Shown in pieces: positions 11,301 to 21,071 of a stretch of 64,000 bases of DNA. The position numbers and the translations under genes were made by a program. The DNA comes from Lathyrus oleraceus (lineage: Eukaryota > Streptophyta > Magnoliopsida > Fabales > Fabaceae), in the NCBI RefSeq assembly GCF_024323335.1, contig NC_066579.1:53402771-53466770 (forward strand), written 5' to 3'. Positions within the stretch are counted from its first letter, which is position 1. Every line of letters begins with the position of its first letter. The notes under the pieces were generated by a model. It did not search any database. It was not told where the DNA came from and saw only the letters and a list, made by a program, of their open reading frames with translations.

Positions 11301-11648
11301 GAGCATAGTAAACAAATCCTCTTGTCTGTCAACAATTGGAATTCTGTTACGGACCGGAGCATGGATGACTCTGGGACTAACAACATCTGGAACAATCGGT
11401 TGACCATTGACTCGGATACCCCTCAACTCTTCACCTACAGCATAGTCGTTGACGGGAATAGCAGCGGCAGGGACCTCAGGAACTGGGTTTCCTTCTTGCA
11501 GAGGCTGGTTGGGCGGTGGCAATACAGCTTCTTGCCTCTGGACCAATGCTCGGAGTTCTTCTTGGCCTTGTGCGACCCCTTGCATCATGTGAATAAATTG
11601 GGCCATGCTTGCCCTCATTTCTGCCAACTCGGCTTGTACTTGATCCAT
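8307..11648 (-). CDS. gag-pro: Ogre gag-protease polyprotein
   Basis: This 1113-residue frame starts at an ATG (11648). The N-terminal 50 residues look coiled-coil-like. The retrotransposon gag core is about 170-310, with a YYRKISAYTDDEKMWMYFFQ stretch. A glutamine-rich run lies at about 389-418. A C-x2-H-x6-H-x4-C cluster at 465-479 stands where a zinc knuckle is expected but is not the usual CCHC spacing. A further cysteine cluster is at 553-568. The aspartic protease is near 850-940 with catalytic DTG at 857-859 and a LLGRPW motif downstream. Gag packages the RNA and the protease matures the polyprotein. It lies 377 bp downstream of ORF1 on the same strand and is joined to pol by splicing. 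No frameshift or internal stop is seen. Confidence 0.92.
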   Translation of the reverse strand: MDQVQAELAEMRASMAQFIHMMQGVAQGQEELRALVQRQEAVLPPPNQPLQEGNPVPEVPAAAIPVNDYAVGEELRGIRVNGQPIVPDVVSPRVIHAPVRNRIPIVDRQEDLFTMLSEDDNMLGRNDARDRKVEALAEKIRAMECQNSLGFDVTNMGLVEGLRIPHKFKAPSFDKYNGTSCPRTHVQAYYRKISAYTDDEKMWMYFFQDSLSGASLDWYMELKRDSIRCWRDLGEAFLRQYKHNMDMAPTRTQLQSLCQKNNESFKEYAQRWRELAARVQPPMLERELTDMFISTLQGVYMDRMGSCPFGSFSDVVICGERTESLIKAGRIHDTGSSSSSKKPFSGAPRRREGETNAVQHRGSAYRANNRDQYRPIAAVTIPAPQPRPQQQQRVQQQPQRPQQQQQQQQRPFQQRQRLNPDRRFDPLPMSYAELLPELLRLGFVELRTMATPTVLPPGYDANVRCDFHSGAPGHHTERCRAFQHKVQDLIDSKTINFSPVPNVVNNPMPQHGGHRVNNIEDGEAEDLVVNVEDVQTSLLVVKDRLLKGGVDPGCSEDCLGCSEAMNGCDQLRAGIQSLIDEGCLQFSRATRDNGAVSTVTIFYKPAEGRGRRAVSTPTTSNTPVTIPTPVTIRAPTTIVASGRGQVGNSRAVPWSYDNAYRRDRRAGNQTRPAVQAPVTISAPVRIPAVASPVVDNVGGQGGFTRSGRLFAPQPVRDAAAESSARAKGKQAVVDEEPAQKEAEGSFQKDVEEFMKIIKKSDYKIVDQLNQTPSKISILSLLMCSEAHRDALLKMLNMAYVPQEISVNQLEGVLANVSTRHGVGFTDLDLTPEGRNHNKALHITMECKGAVLSHVLVDTGSSLNVLPKQILKKIDVEGVVLTPSDLIVRAFDGSKRSVFGEVTLPVKIGPEVFDIVFYVMDIQPAYSCLLGRPWIHAAGAVSSTLHQKLKYVWNGQIVTVCGEEEILVSHLSSFKYVEVDGEIHETLCQAFETVALEGVACAEQRKPGASISSYKQAKEVVDSGKAEGWGKMVDLPVKEDKFGIGYEPLAAEQHVQAGPSTFTSAGLMNHGDVFATDGEDSGCDLDVWVRPCAPGEVINNWTAEDVVQVTLLTE

Positions 11649-12025
11649 GTTGCGTTGATGGTTGAGCCTCGTTGAGTAGCGGTGCGGCCTTTGATCAGCT
11701 ATCCTGTCTGGACACAGGAATCAAAGTGAGAAGACGGCCTGAGAATACCTGTTATGCAAAGATGATGCAAAAGTGAAATGTTAATGCAATGACATGTTTA
11801 TCATTTCAAGAGAGTATTCTACATCCTTGATTCCAGTCTCACGAGAAAATCGAGCCATACATAAAATTCAGAGATTAAGATACAATAAAGAAAAGGTCTT
11901 CATACCGATAAATTTAAAAAAGAAAGGTCTTAGCCAATAGTACATCAAAAGAGGACTTCCACAACAAGCCTGTGGATCGTCACTACATAACAACAAAGCA
12001 ATGAGTAAAAGGCAATAAACAGGAC
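11649..12025. other. Spacer between Ogre ORF1 and gag
   Basis: The 377 bases between the ORF1 stop and the gag ATG hold no convincing ORF. The region is A-rich on the plus strand and shows no repeat that I recognise. How gag is translated downstream of ORF1 (second promoter, splicing or reinitiation) cannot be read from it. Confidence 0.6.
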
Positions 12026-13876
12026 TCAGCTTCCCGTGTACAAACCATGAGGACTGCTCCTCACTTCTTCCAGTAATGCTAACGTGTCGGGATGACCTGG
12101 GGATTCTGTCAAACGCCGGATAAGCAGATTCCTCTGGTAAATGACTTCATCCATCTTGTTGATGTGCTCCCTGTAGTAACTCTCGTCATCCTCTCCGAAT
12201 ACCTCTACAAGTCTGGATTTCTTCAAACCTGCTAACTCTTTAAGTTCTTCAATCTGCCCCCGAGCCTCATTGAGTTGATCGGTGATGTACCCATTGGTAG
12301 AACGGGCACACAGAAGCTCATGGTTCTTCTCTTTCAACAAAGTCTTCAACTTCTCCATCTGACCAGTCAGTTCGGTCACCATCTCTTCCTCCTTTGCCTT
12401 CTGAGAAGTTGAAAATGCATCCCATCGTTCTTGCCACCCGGCTAATTTATCCTGAGCATCCATTAATTGTTGCTTAACTCGCCTCAATTCAGAACTGGAT
12501 GATCCCAAGGCCTTGTCCGTTTTCCTGAAGAAGTCCACCTCCACAGCTAATTTTCCCTCTGCTTCCTCTCGCAGTCTGACAGCTTCCGCCTTCTGATATT
12601 CTGCCTCATGGAATTGATGCATAGAGTCTCGCAATTTCACGCTTAACCCCGAGTTTTCGATTTGAAGCTCCTCCATGGCTTTTTTCAATCTGTCATATTC
12701 CTCCCGGCTCACCACTGTTGACTGTGCAGGAGTCGGCGGATACAAAGGTTCTTCCATAGGAAACGGCAGACCAAACTCTTTAACTCTTCCTTGAAGCCAC
12801 TCCTCATACAGAGGATAAGTCCTACAATCTCCTTTTCCAAGTACAACTCCTCCTCGCTTGATCATCTTGAGCCAAGCCTCAGCTGCTTTACGAGATACAG
12901 TCAAATCAGGCGCAGAATGGAAAAACAGAGATTCTTCCACATCCATTTCCAAAGGCGGAGTCCTTAAAGCATACCCAAACTGCCTGACTGCTAGAGAAGG
13001 GTTATAGTTGATTCCTCCTCTTCTTCCCACCAACGGTACATTTGGGAAATTTCCACAACTGTGAATGATATCGGCCCTAAGCAAACTCCGATCAGACCAC
13101 CAAGAAATATCTTCAGCTCTCAACCCCATCAATCTCTTCGACCAACTCAACGAGTCCTCGACATCAATGAACGCTCCTGATTTGGGTAGGTGTGAACTGA
13201 ACCACTTGTAGAACAAAGGCGCACAACAATTCACCAATCCTCCTTTTCTATTCTCGTTCCTATGATGCACCGAATAAAAGAAATCTCCTAGTAAGGTAGG
13301 CACCGGATTTCCCAACACAAAAAGGCGTACTGCGTCCGTGTCCACAAATTTAGCAACATTAGGGAATAGGACAATCCCATACACGCAAAGAGCCAACACA
13401 GCATTGAAACCCCTCTGATCACCATCTTCAAGTTTCTTCCTTGCCTCTCCCAGCAAGAAACTCAAATGAAAACCATTGACTCCTCCCTTCTGACATATAT
13501 TTGCCTTCAAGACCGACTTCCCCAAATATGTGGCCGAAGCAACCAAGCTGAGATCGGGCAGAAGCTCAGAACTGTAGAACAACAATTGTGACTTGATAGG
13601 AACTCTGAGGAAACTGGAAATCTCCTCCAAAGTAGGGACCAAAATATAACCCGGGAATGTGAAACATCTCAATGGAGGATCATAGAACTGCAGCAGTGTA
13701 AAGAGAGCATCGTGTTGATTTTTGGAGAGAACTGTGACGAAACTCAGAATCAAACCATAATCTTTCCGGAATCCTTCTAAAGAATCGTGATCCATTGACT
13801 TCATCAGCTGTTGAATAGGCTCCAAACAAACCACTGGAAACTTGTAAGCGACATGTCTCTTTCTGCCAATATCCAT
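12026..13876 (-). CDS. Ogre extra ORF1 protein, function unknown
   Basis: This 616-residue protein starts at ATG 13876, upstream of gag. An extra ORF in this position is diagnostic of Ogre-type elements, and its function is not established. Residues 1 to about 375 look globular, with aromatic and hydrophobic patches and no catalytic motif I recognise. About 390-560 is a long charged heptad-like segment (ends near IEELKELAG), predicted by eye to be coiled coil. A basic N-terminus (MDIGRKRH) is present. From memory the family may be catalogued as DUF7745, which was not checked. The open frame in a young element argues that it is still under selection or only recently copied. Possible roles are RNP assembly or nuclear traffic, but nothing in the sequence proves either. 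Confidence 0.88.
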   Translation of the reverse strand: MDIGRKRHVAYKFPVVCLEPIQQLMKSMDHDSLEGFRKDYGLILSFVTVLSKNQHDALFTLLQFYDPPLRCFTFPGYILVPTLEEISSFLRVPIKSQLLFYSSELLPDLSLVASATYLGKSVLKANICQKGGVNGFHLSFLLGEARKKLEDGDQRGFNAVLALCVYGIVLFPNVAKFVDTDAVRLFVLGNPVPTLLGDFFYSVHHRNENRKGGLVNCCAPLFYKWFSSHLPKSGAFIDVEDSLSWSKRLMGLRAEDISWWSDRSLLRADIIHSCGNFPNVPLVGRRGGINYNPSLAVRQFGYALRTPPLEMDVEESLFFHSAPDLTVSRKAAEAWLKMIKRGGVVLGKGDCRTYPLYEEWLQGRVKEFGLPFPMEEPLYPPTPAQSTVVSREEYDRLKKAMEELQIENSGLSVKLRDSMHQFHEAEYQKAEAVRLREEAEGKLAVEVDFFRKTDKALGSSSSELRRVKQQLMDAQDKLAGWQERWDAFSTSQKAKEEEMVTELTGQMEKLKTLLKEKNHELLCARSTNGYITDQLNEARGQIEELKELAGLKKSRLVEVFGEDDESYYREHINKMDEVIYQRNLLIRRLTESPGHPDTLALLEEVRSSPHGLYTGS

Positions 13877-14803
13877 CTCAGGAGAACCAGGAAACCCCGA
13901 CCGGAATCAAGAAGAAGATGTAAACCCCCTAGAAATGGATAAACATGTGTTAGATGATATGAATGCAAAATGATGTGATGCAATGCAATGATATGGAAAC
14001 CAGGACCGCTGGATCTGCTTAAACATCTGCCGGGTTGCACTGTCTGAAGAAAAACCCACTGAGGAATAAAATACAAAACCACAGTTGTGCTCCAGAAAAC
14101 CGGGTTGGTTGGAAGTTAAGGTTTCCTGAATTTAGCCCGCCCCTCACTTGTAGGTTCTAAGAACAGAAGTTTGTCAGTTTCAGCCCTTCAGTCGAGAATA
14201 ATACGTTTACCACTGAAGGTTTGGTATTATTACGGGATGAAAGACCTCTGCTGACTCCCCTCAACAGGATATCCTATAGCAAGTTCCCAGTCTCGGGGTC
14301 CTCGGATTGAGCAGCGAGAATGCGCCCACCAGAGCTAACATAATCACATCTCGGAGGAGAGGCCTCGACTGGGTTCTCGGGAAATGGTCACCAGAGTCGA
14401 CGATTTCTAAAGGAATATTTGTCGTTATGGAACATCCATAGGACAAAATATATCCAATAGAAACCTCGTCTGGAATGTGGGTCTCATGAACGACTTAACG
14501 TAGCAACATGCCACGCAAGCCTCATGACTATCCACTCTAACACCTATGTGTGCACTCAAGCCTGGGTAGTGGGCTTATTTCTCACAAAATATCCCATCCC
14601 AACAGACAGGCAACCAGCAGATGAATATGAATGAATGCAAACATAATTACAAACATAAATGCAAACAATAGACAATGAATGCAAACAGTAAATAATGAAT
14701 GCAATAAATAAACACAGCAAAAAGCAACCAAAACCCTAACCTAGAGAGCGCTAGGAGAGACTCGCTCAGGGAAGATGGACCAGCATAGGTCAACTTCTCT
14801 TAT
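13877..14803 (-). other. Ogre 5' leader
   Basis: The leader lies between the PBS and ORF1. It lacks a long ORF. At 14620-14720 there is an imperfect tandem of ATGAATGCAAACA-like words (ATGAATGCAAACATAATTAC, then ATGAATGCAAACAGTAAATA and related), which recurs at 25980-26070 in element 2. The packaging signal would be expected here, but I cannot define it. Confidence 0.65.
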
Positions 14804-14821
14804 TCCCCAGCAGAGTCGCCA
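14804..14821 (-). promoter_or_regulatory. Primer-binding site, tRNA-Arg type, Ogre element 1
   Basis: On the sense strand the LTR ends GCGATGCGACA, then two bases, then TGGCGACTCTGCTGGGGA. This matches the 3' acceptor end of a plant tRNA-Arg except for about two bases, and tRNA-Arg is the primer reported for Ogre elements. The tRNA assignment is from memory of tRNA sequences. Confidence 0.85.
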
Positions 14822-15121
14822 GCTGTCGCATCGCGCGAAAAACCGGCGGGAAAAGAAAGAAACAACAGAGCCGCCACCGTGCGTTATTTATCCCAAAAGA
14901 GGGAAAGGAAACGCTCGAAGTAAACCTAGGAAAGAACATGGTCTCGCGACCAAAGAGGATGGGTTCGGGAGTCGGTTATGCGAAGGGAAGGTGTTAGGCA
15001 CCCTACGCATCCGTAGTACTCTACGGGATCCACGCACAAAAGGAAAGAAAATTGGTTGCTAACACTGCTCAAACACACACACACTGGCTGAAAGAGACGA
15101 AAGAGACTGACTGAGACTGAA

Positions 15122-16068
15122 CTCGGCAGGATATCGCATCCTGGGCCTACTTAGTCTATCAGGCATAGACATCAGAGTCCAAGTAGTTCGGACTGGGGAA
15201 ACGACACATGCTCGCTAGGATATCGCATCCTATGCATACGTATCTTCTCGGACGAGAGAAGAATCAGAGCATTCGTAGCTCGGCTGACACGCACACAAAC
15301 AAAACAAGACAAAGGCAAACGTGGAGCCCGACTGCCAATCGCTGGACTTATGTCAGCATCCGAACCCAAACACACGCAAAGAGGCAAACGTGGAGCCCAA
15401 ATGCCAATCACTGGACTTACAGACAACACACACAAAAGAAAGAAAAGGGCGCCCGGAGAGATCAGCTCAATCTCCTGCCTACATACTTCATCTGGTGTGA
15501 AGATCAGGGCGATGTAGTTCCCCTACGCAGGGACAAGGATCTAGCCTAACCAGATAACAGAGGGAGACACAACTCTAGGGAGACTACGACTCGAGCCTAG
15601 ATGTTGTCATGCAAAAGTCAACCCTAAGTTAAGGTTTCTAGCTAAATGGCACAAGGGCCAACCTATCCTAGACAAGGCTTGCACAAGAAGCAAGGGTCTC
15701 GATTGCAACTAGGGCAAGAGAAAGGGGATATCTCAATCACAACAGGGGTGAGAGAAAAGAGTTAGTGTTAGTGGTTAGTCAAAAGGAAACTCGGCAAGAC
15801 ATCGCGTCTTGTGCCTACGTATCTCACCTGAACGTGAGAATCAGAGTTGCCGTAGTTCGGCCGGTCGGGAACAAAGGACTCAATTGCAACTAGGGCAAGA
15901 GAAAGGGAAAGTCTCGATCGCAACGAGGGCGAGAGAAAGGATCGCAACGAGGGCGAAAGCAAGCAAGGATTAGCTGTTAGTCGTCAGTCAAAACTCGGCA
16001 AGACATCGCGTCTCGTGCCTACGTATCTCATCTGAACGTGAGAATCAGAGTTGCCGTAGTTCGGCCAA
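15122..16068 (-). repeat. Four structured modules in the R/U5 side of the Ogre LTR
   Basis: Four related units start at about 15122, 15211, 15791 and 15994. Each has a hairpin with the plus-strand loop ATCGC and changing stems: CAGGAT/ATCCTG (15127), TAGGAT/ATCCTA (15216), CAAGAC/GTCTTG (15795), CAAGAC/GTCTCG (15999, closing with G-U on the sense strand). This is followed by an outer CTAC.../...GTAG stem enclosing another hairpin: GTCTAT/ATAGAC (15154-15170), CTTCTC/GAGAAG (15244-15261), CTCAC/GTGAG (15823-15838). Constant single-stranded words include ATCAGAG and GTAGTTCGG. The right LTR has two such units at 26473-26640. Confidence 0.8.
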
Positions 16069-18156
16069 ACAACCCTAAGTGTGGCTCACACAAGGGTTAA
16101 GCCACACAACCTACCTTGCACAAGGGCAAGCCTAAACTAAACCTAGAGAGGCAAACAAAGCAAGCACAAACACATACAACATAAGATAAACACACCAACA
16201 AGGGGGCTCAAACATCAAAGGTTAGCACTAGGGCCAACTGGAATAGGGTGAGCGTGCTCTTAACCTTGCCATTGAGAGGCTAAGGTGAAGCAGATGAAAA
16301 GGAGATGAGGGGTGTGCCTCATTGCTTCTATCCCTGGCCTGGGAGAGCATCTGACAAGAATGTGTGGGTTCAGAAAGTGGGAACCCTTCTACACATTTAA
16401 AACTGACTCAACTGTGCAATTGCACAAGATCTTGGGTTTTTATCTGAAATGCATCAACACAGTGGTGTGAGCAAGACAGAAGACACACTGAATAGTGGGG
16501 GATAGACTGCATATCCCTACCTTCCACCAATTGCCTCTTCACTTAGGAGGTCTTTGACTCTGTACAGGGACAAAGTAAACATACACAAGCATTGCCTCTT
16601 AAGGAGGACTTCAGACAGTTTGCCCGGTCAAATAACAGACCGGGTCTCCAGACTACATGAAGAAAGAAAGGTTTATACCTCAAAAGCAAATGCTAAAATA
16701 GCAAAGCAAGCAAGTTCAGAGAACTTAAGCAACTAAAGCACCTGAAAAAAAGTCAAACTTATTAGTAAACAAGTCAAAAGTTTAAACCAAAAGAAATGGC
16801 AAACAGTCAACACAGGGGATCAACTGAGCAAAGCATAAGACTCAAGTTATGAGTCAAACCATCTGCAAGACAAAGGTTAGCATGGGATAAACAAATCAAA
16901 TTCAAACAAGTTTGAGTGGTCTTTGAAGCATTGTGCTCAACCTGAAACAGATGAACTCAACATAAGTCCAAAGGACCACTAGGACTAGCCTAGGGTCAAA
17001 CATGAAAGAAAAAGTCAAGGCAGCAAGGAAAAGTCAACTCAAAGTCAAAGTCAACCAATTAGAAAGCAACCACAATTGGGCCCACATTCAAATCATGCAT
17101 CATTGTCATTTCATGGATATTTGAGGTCAAAACATGGCAAAGGAAAGCATACAAAAGTCAACAGAATGACTTGCATCAAAAGTCAACTCAAACAATTCCA
17201 AAAATCATGAAATAAATCACACTCAAACCTAACATCTAACATGGTAGACATGTAAAATTTCATGGCATTTGGATGAGAGGAAGGCAGTCAAATAAAATCA
17301 TGAAGTCAGACTAATTTCAAGTAAGCACAATGAAAGTCAACAAGCATAGGTCAACTTCAAAAAATCATATCAATTTGAAAACAGAAGAGAAATGAATGAG
17401 ATTAACACCAATGCAAAGCTCAAAGAGTCTAGTTATCACATATGAAATTTCATGGATATACAATATGATTTGAGAATTTCACAAAAGATTTGGCAATGCA
17501 TAGCACAAAGAGTCAACAAATGACCAAGCATGGAAGAAAATTCACAATCAAATGGAAAACAGCAAGATAAATTCCAAGAAAATTCATACATCAACTAGAC
17601 ATACAAGGGATCATTCATGCAAAATTTGGGGTCAATTGGATGTAGGGAAGCATGTGAACAAAATTAGGGAAAATGCATGATCATGGTATAGCAACAATTG
17701 TAACACACAACTTCAAAAAATCATAACTCCCAATCCACAAATGATAAATGCACAAAGTCTATCTGGAAACAAAGGTCAAAGTGTCTATTTTCACCACAAA
17801 AAGTTTCAAAGGCAATAGATATGTCATGAGCATTTCACAATTGAAATGGTAAGATGTACCAATTATGCACACATGTTGGGAAAATAATTACCATAAAAAA
17901 TCCAACCACTGAAAAATTCATTAAAAATTACAATTAAAAACTAGCCTTAAGCATGAACATGATGGAAAAAATTTCATAATTTTTGGATGAAATTTGAATT
18001 AAAAATGAATTATTGAAGTTGAGGAAATAATTGGAATGAAGTGTGAACAAAAGCAAGGCAAATGGTCAACACAAGGGTCAACCGTGGCAGTTTTGTAATT
18101 CTGTGTTTCATTAAACAAAACTACAGCGTTTTGATGCATGGCAATGAAATAATCTA

Positions 18157-18173
18157 ATTGGCTCTCAGCCAAT
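18157..18173 (-). promoter_or_regulatory. Inverted CCAAT-box pair in Ogre LTR
   Basis: ATTGGCT-CTC-AGCCAAT forms a perfect 7-bp inverted repeat of the CCAAT box. The diverged right LTR keeps the same arrangement at 29284-29300 (ATTGGC, five bases, GCCAAT). CCAAT boxes bind NF-Y factors. Promoter function is inferred only from conservation between copies. An AAACCCTA telo-box-like word lies about 50 bases away on its upstream side in both LTRs. Confidence 0.4.
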
Positions 18174-21071
18174 GGAATAGTGACCGAGCCAATCAACTCA
18201 AACTCTGGGTTTTAAGAAAAAACCCTAAGGTTTCTAACAGCATGGCCAAGGCAAATGGACTCATATTCATGGACAACAATCGACAAACAGCATCAAAGTG
18301 AATCATGGCACGAAACATCATCATCATGCAATGTCAACCAACATTAGAACAAGCACTCATGGGAAATTCTGGGAAGGGTTCTGTTCTATGGTTTAAAAAA
18401 ACAGCATACAACCATCATCATCATGTAATCAATCAACTGATATTTCAATAGCACAGTAACAGCATGGCATTATCTTCATGTTCATTAACAAATCAAAATC
18501 AGACAACAGCATGGTAACCACATGATAACACACTCATGACGCTCACACAATAATCAAACAGCACCCAAAACATACATGAGCTGGATTTTCTAAAAAGAAT
18601 AACAGGGTTTGTCACGGCATGGTTTAGCAACATGGTCTTGAAACTTGGTTCATTAATATCATCAAACCAAGCAAAACAAGTAACAGCATACAACATATTC
18701 GAATGGATTTTAATGGGCAATGTTGAAGTTGCAAAACAGCAGGGCATTGGCAACATGTTCATGGTATTTCCAACATCAAATACGAAATTCGACCAGCACA
18801 ACAGCAGCATGGTAATAGTACAGGCAACAACAATGTTCATGTTCTGGGCTTCTCATGCATAAGCTAGGGTTTTAACTAACAGCCACATTCATTCATCATC
18901 ATGCAATCAGCATGCTTATCAAGATCCAAACGAAAATCAACATGGCATGGCAATCAGTAGGGCATTATTACAATAGGCTCATGCAACATACAAACAATCA
19001 AAGAAACCAACACACGTACAAATTCTGGGCAAGCTAAAAGTTCAATAACAGAAAATGAACTTCATCACCTTCATGAGTTCAAAAATTTCCAAAAGTCCAG
19101 AAACAGAAATTGGGCACACAAATAGCTTCATCCAACATTCAGTAGCATAAATCCACCAATGATTTTCATCACATCAACAACATATGAGCAAATCGAAGAA
19201 AAACAAGTTTATGCAACAAGAGTAAAATCCAGATTTTTCAGCTATCAAGTAACCATTTGCCACGATACAAGTTGTAACATGTTCAGCATACAAGGGCCTA
19301 ACCTAATCATGTGGTGGTTTGGCAAGAGAAGGCAATCGAAATTTTACCAATGATGAAGCAAGCTGATGATGCAGTGGTGTATTGGTAGTATTGTGCTGAA
19401 ACAGATGGCCTTGATGCTCCACAATGATGGAATCTTGAGGTGGTTTGGCTCAATGGTGCATAGAGTTCTTCAAATCCTCCTTCACCATTGTTGATAGCTT
19501 GGAGATGCAGTGTTAAAGGAGGTGTTCCAGTTGATAAAGGATGGTTCAAAATGCCTCACAATGCAGTCCAAATGATGATGGATGCAAAGGTTCTTTGTGG
19601 TTTTTGGTGGTTTCTCCAAATCGAGTCAAAATGCCAGGTTGCAAGAGAGAAGGGAATGAGTTTTTCTGTGTGTTTTCAAGTTGTGGCTAGGGTTAGAAAG
19701 AGCAGGAAATGTGTTTTTATATGTCTGTTTAGCAATGGTTAATCGAGTGCTAAGCTAACTTAATTCAAAAATCACCAATTGCCATTTTTGCTAATTGCTC
19801 ACAAGTGGAAAATGGAGGGTATAAGTTGGTCGAATGGGCTTGCCAACAGGCTGTACATGGCCTTTGCTTTTGCTGTTTGTAGTCTGTACTTGAACTGCTA
19901 GCATTGTCTTGCTTATTGAAGTCATTTTGCACATTTTGTCCATTTTGCAATTTGGTCCATAATGTGGTATGGAGATGGCATGAACATGAAATGATGCTTG
20001 GAACATGTCACAAATATGGTATGAAGTGAATCCCAATTGGCCAAATGGTGAAAAAAGTTTTAATTCAAAAAGTCAAAGTTTGGTCAAACTTTGATTTTAA
20101 ATGAAAAAGGTCCAAAAATGCCATTTTGAATGGCAAGGTTTTAGGTCATGAAGTTTATATTTTTGGAAAGAGGATGAAAAATGTGGTTTGTAGGAAAAAA
20201 CCCCACCAAATTTGGCCTTATGGTTTGGGAGATATGCTCAGTTGAAGTTCACAAATTGATGAAAATGATTGGATCATATCTTGACAACCATACATGGGAT
20301 TTGAGAGTTCTTGGACTTTTTGAAAATGGGAGAACAAGATCTTCAACTTTCATGTTGGGCAAAAATTCATTTGGAGCTTGTATCATGATGCAAGTTGAGG
20401 ATCAAGAAGTTTCTATTTTTGGCAGTTAAAATTACAGGTCCAGTTTCTATTTTGGGAAATCTTCTGATTTGCTTCAAATTCTTCAATGATATTGATTGCC
20501 ATGATATATGAGGCCTATTAGGACATGAATAAGCTCCTTCAAACCATTTCTATCCATCAAATCCAAAGAATCAACCACAGTTGACCAACTTTGACTTTCT
20601 AGGGTTTTTGGACTTGACTGTGTATTTCTGATGAATTCCAAACCTAATTCTTTGAGAACTTGACTTCAAATGATGTTACAAGTCATATGAACCTTGATTG
20701 TTGATCATGATGCCCAAATTCCACAAGAATGGCCACCATCCACTGCTTTGATTTGACTGTTGACTGTCTAGGGTTTTGACCTGGTTGTGCACTGACTGCT
20801 GACCTCTGAGGCTTCAACCCTTGACTTGAACACTTCAAAAAGACCCCCAAGGCATGTGAACTTGTTGAGCGAACCCTAGGGCTTTTGATTCCTTGAGAAA
20901 CAACTTTGCTTGATTGGTTGACTGATCTCCTGATCAGTTTGACCTAATTCTTGCTTGCTTGCTCTTGAGGTAACTGAGGAACAATGCAAATGCTATGCAA
21001 TGGATCATGATATGCTATGACCTAATATGAGATGGTATGCACAATGATAGGTGCAAATTTGAGGTGCTACA

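Larger units (their letters stand above)
1..21071 (-). mobile_element. Ogre-type Ty3/gypsy retrotransposon 1, full coding capacity, left LTR cut by window
   Basis: Minus-strand LTR retrotransposon of the Tat lineage, Ogre type. On its sense strand the order is 5' LTR (14824-21071), tRNA-Arg-like PBS, about 0.9 kb leader, ORF1, gag-pro, intron, RT/RH/aRNH/INT, 2.7 kb 3' UTR, polypurine tract, 3' LTR (1-1884, running off the window). If the left LTR is as long as the right one, the element is about 25.4 kb, within the giant size range known for legume Ogre elements. The visible 1884 bp of the left LTR show no difference from 19188-21071 by eye, as expected for a young insertion. All three large reading frames are open. 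The target-site duplication cannot be checked because the left end is outside the window and the right LTR continues directly into element 2. Confidence 0.93.
14824..21071 (-). repeat. Shared Ogre LTR: 5' LTR of element 1 and 3' LTR of element 2
   Basis: This 6248-bp LTR begins TGTCGCATCG and ends GGTGCTACA on the plus strand (TG...CA on the sense strand). Its left edge abuts the PBS of element 1 and its right edge abuts the polypurine tract of element 2. 19188-21071 equals 1-1884. Near its left end are structured U5-like modules (15122-16068). An inverted CCAAT-box pair is at 18157-18173. No host gene is seen. It has no insertions that I can recognise. Confidence 0.9.

Noticed and set aside
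18210..18240. Telomere-like AAACCCTAA words
   Set aside because: Single or double copies only. They are better read as telo-box promoter words inside the LTR than as interstitial telomere repeats.
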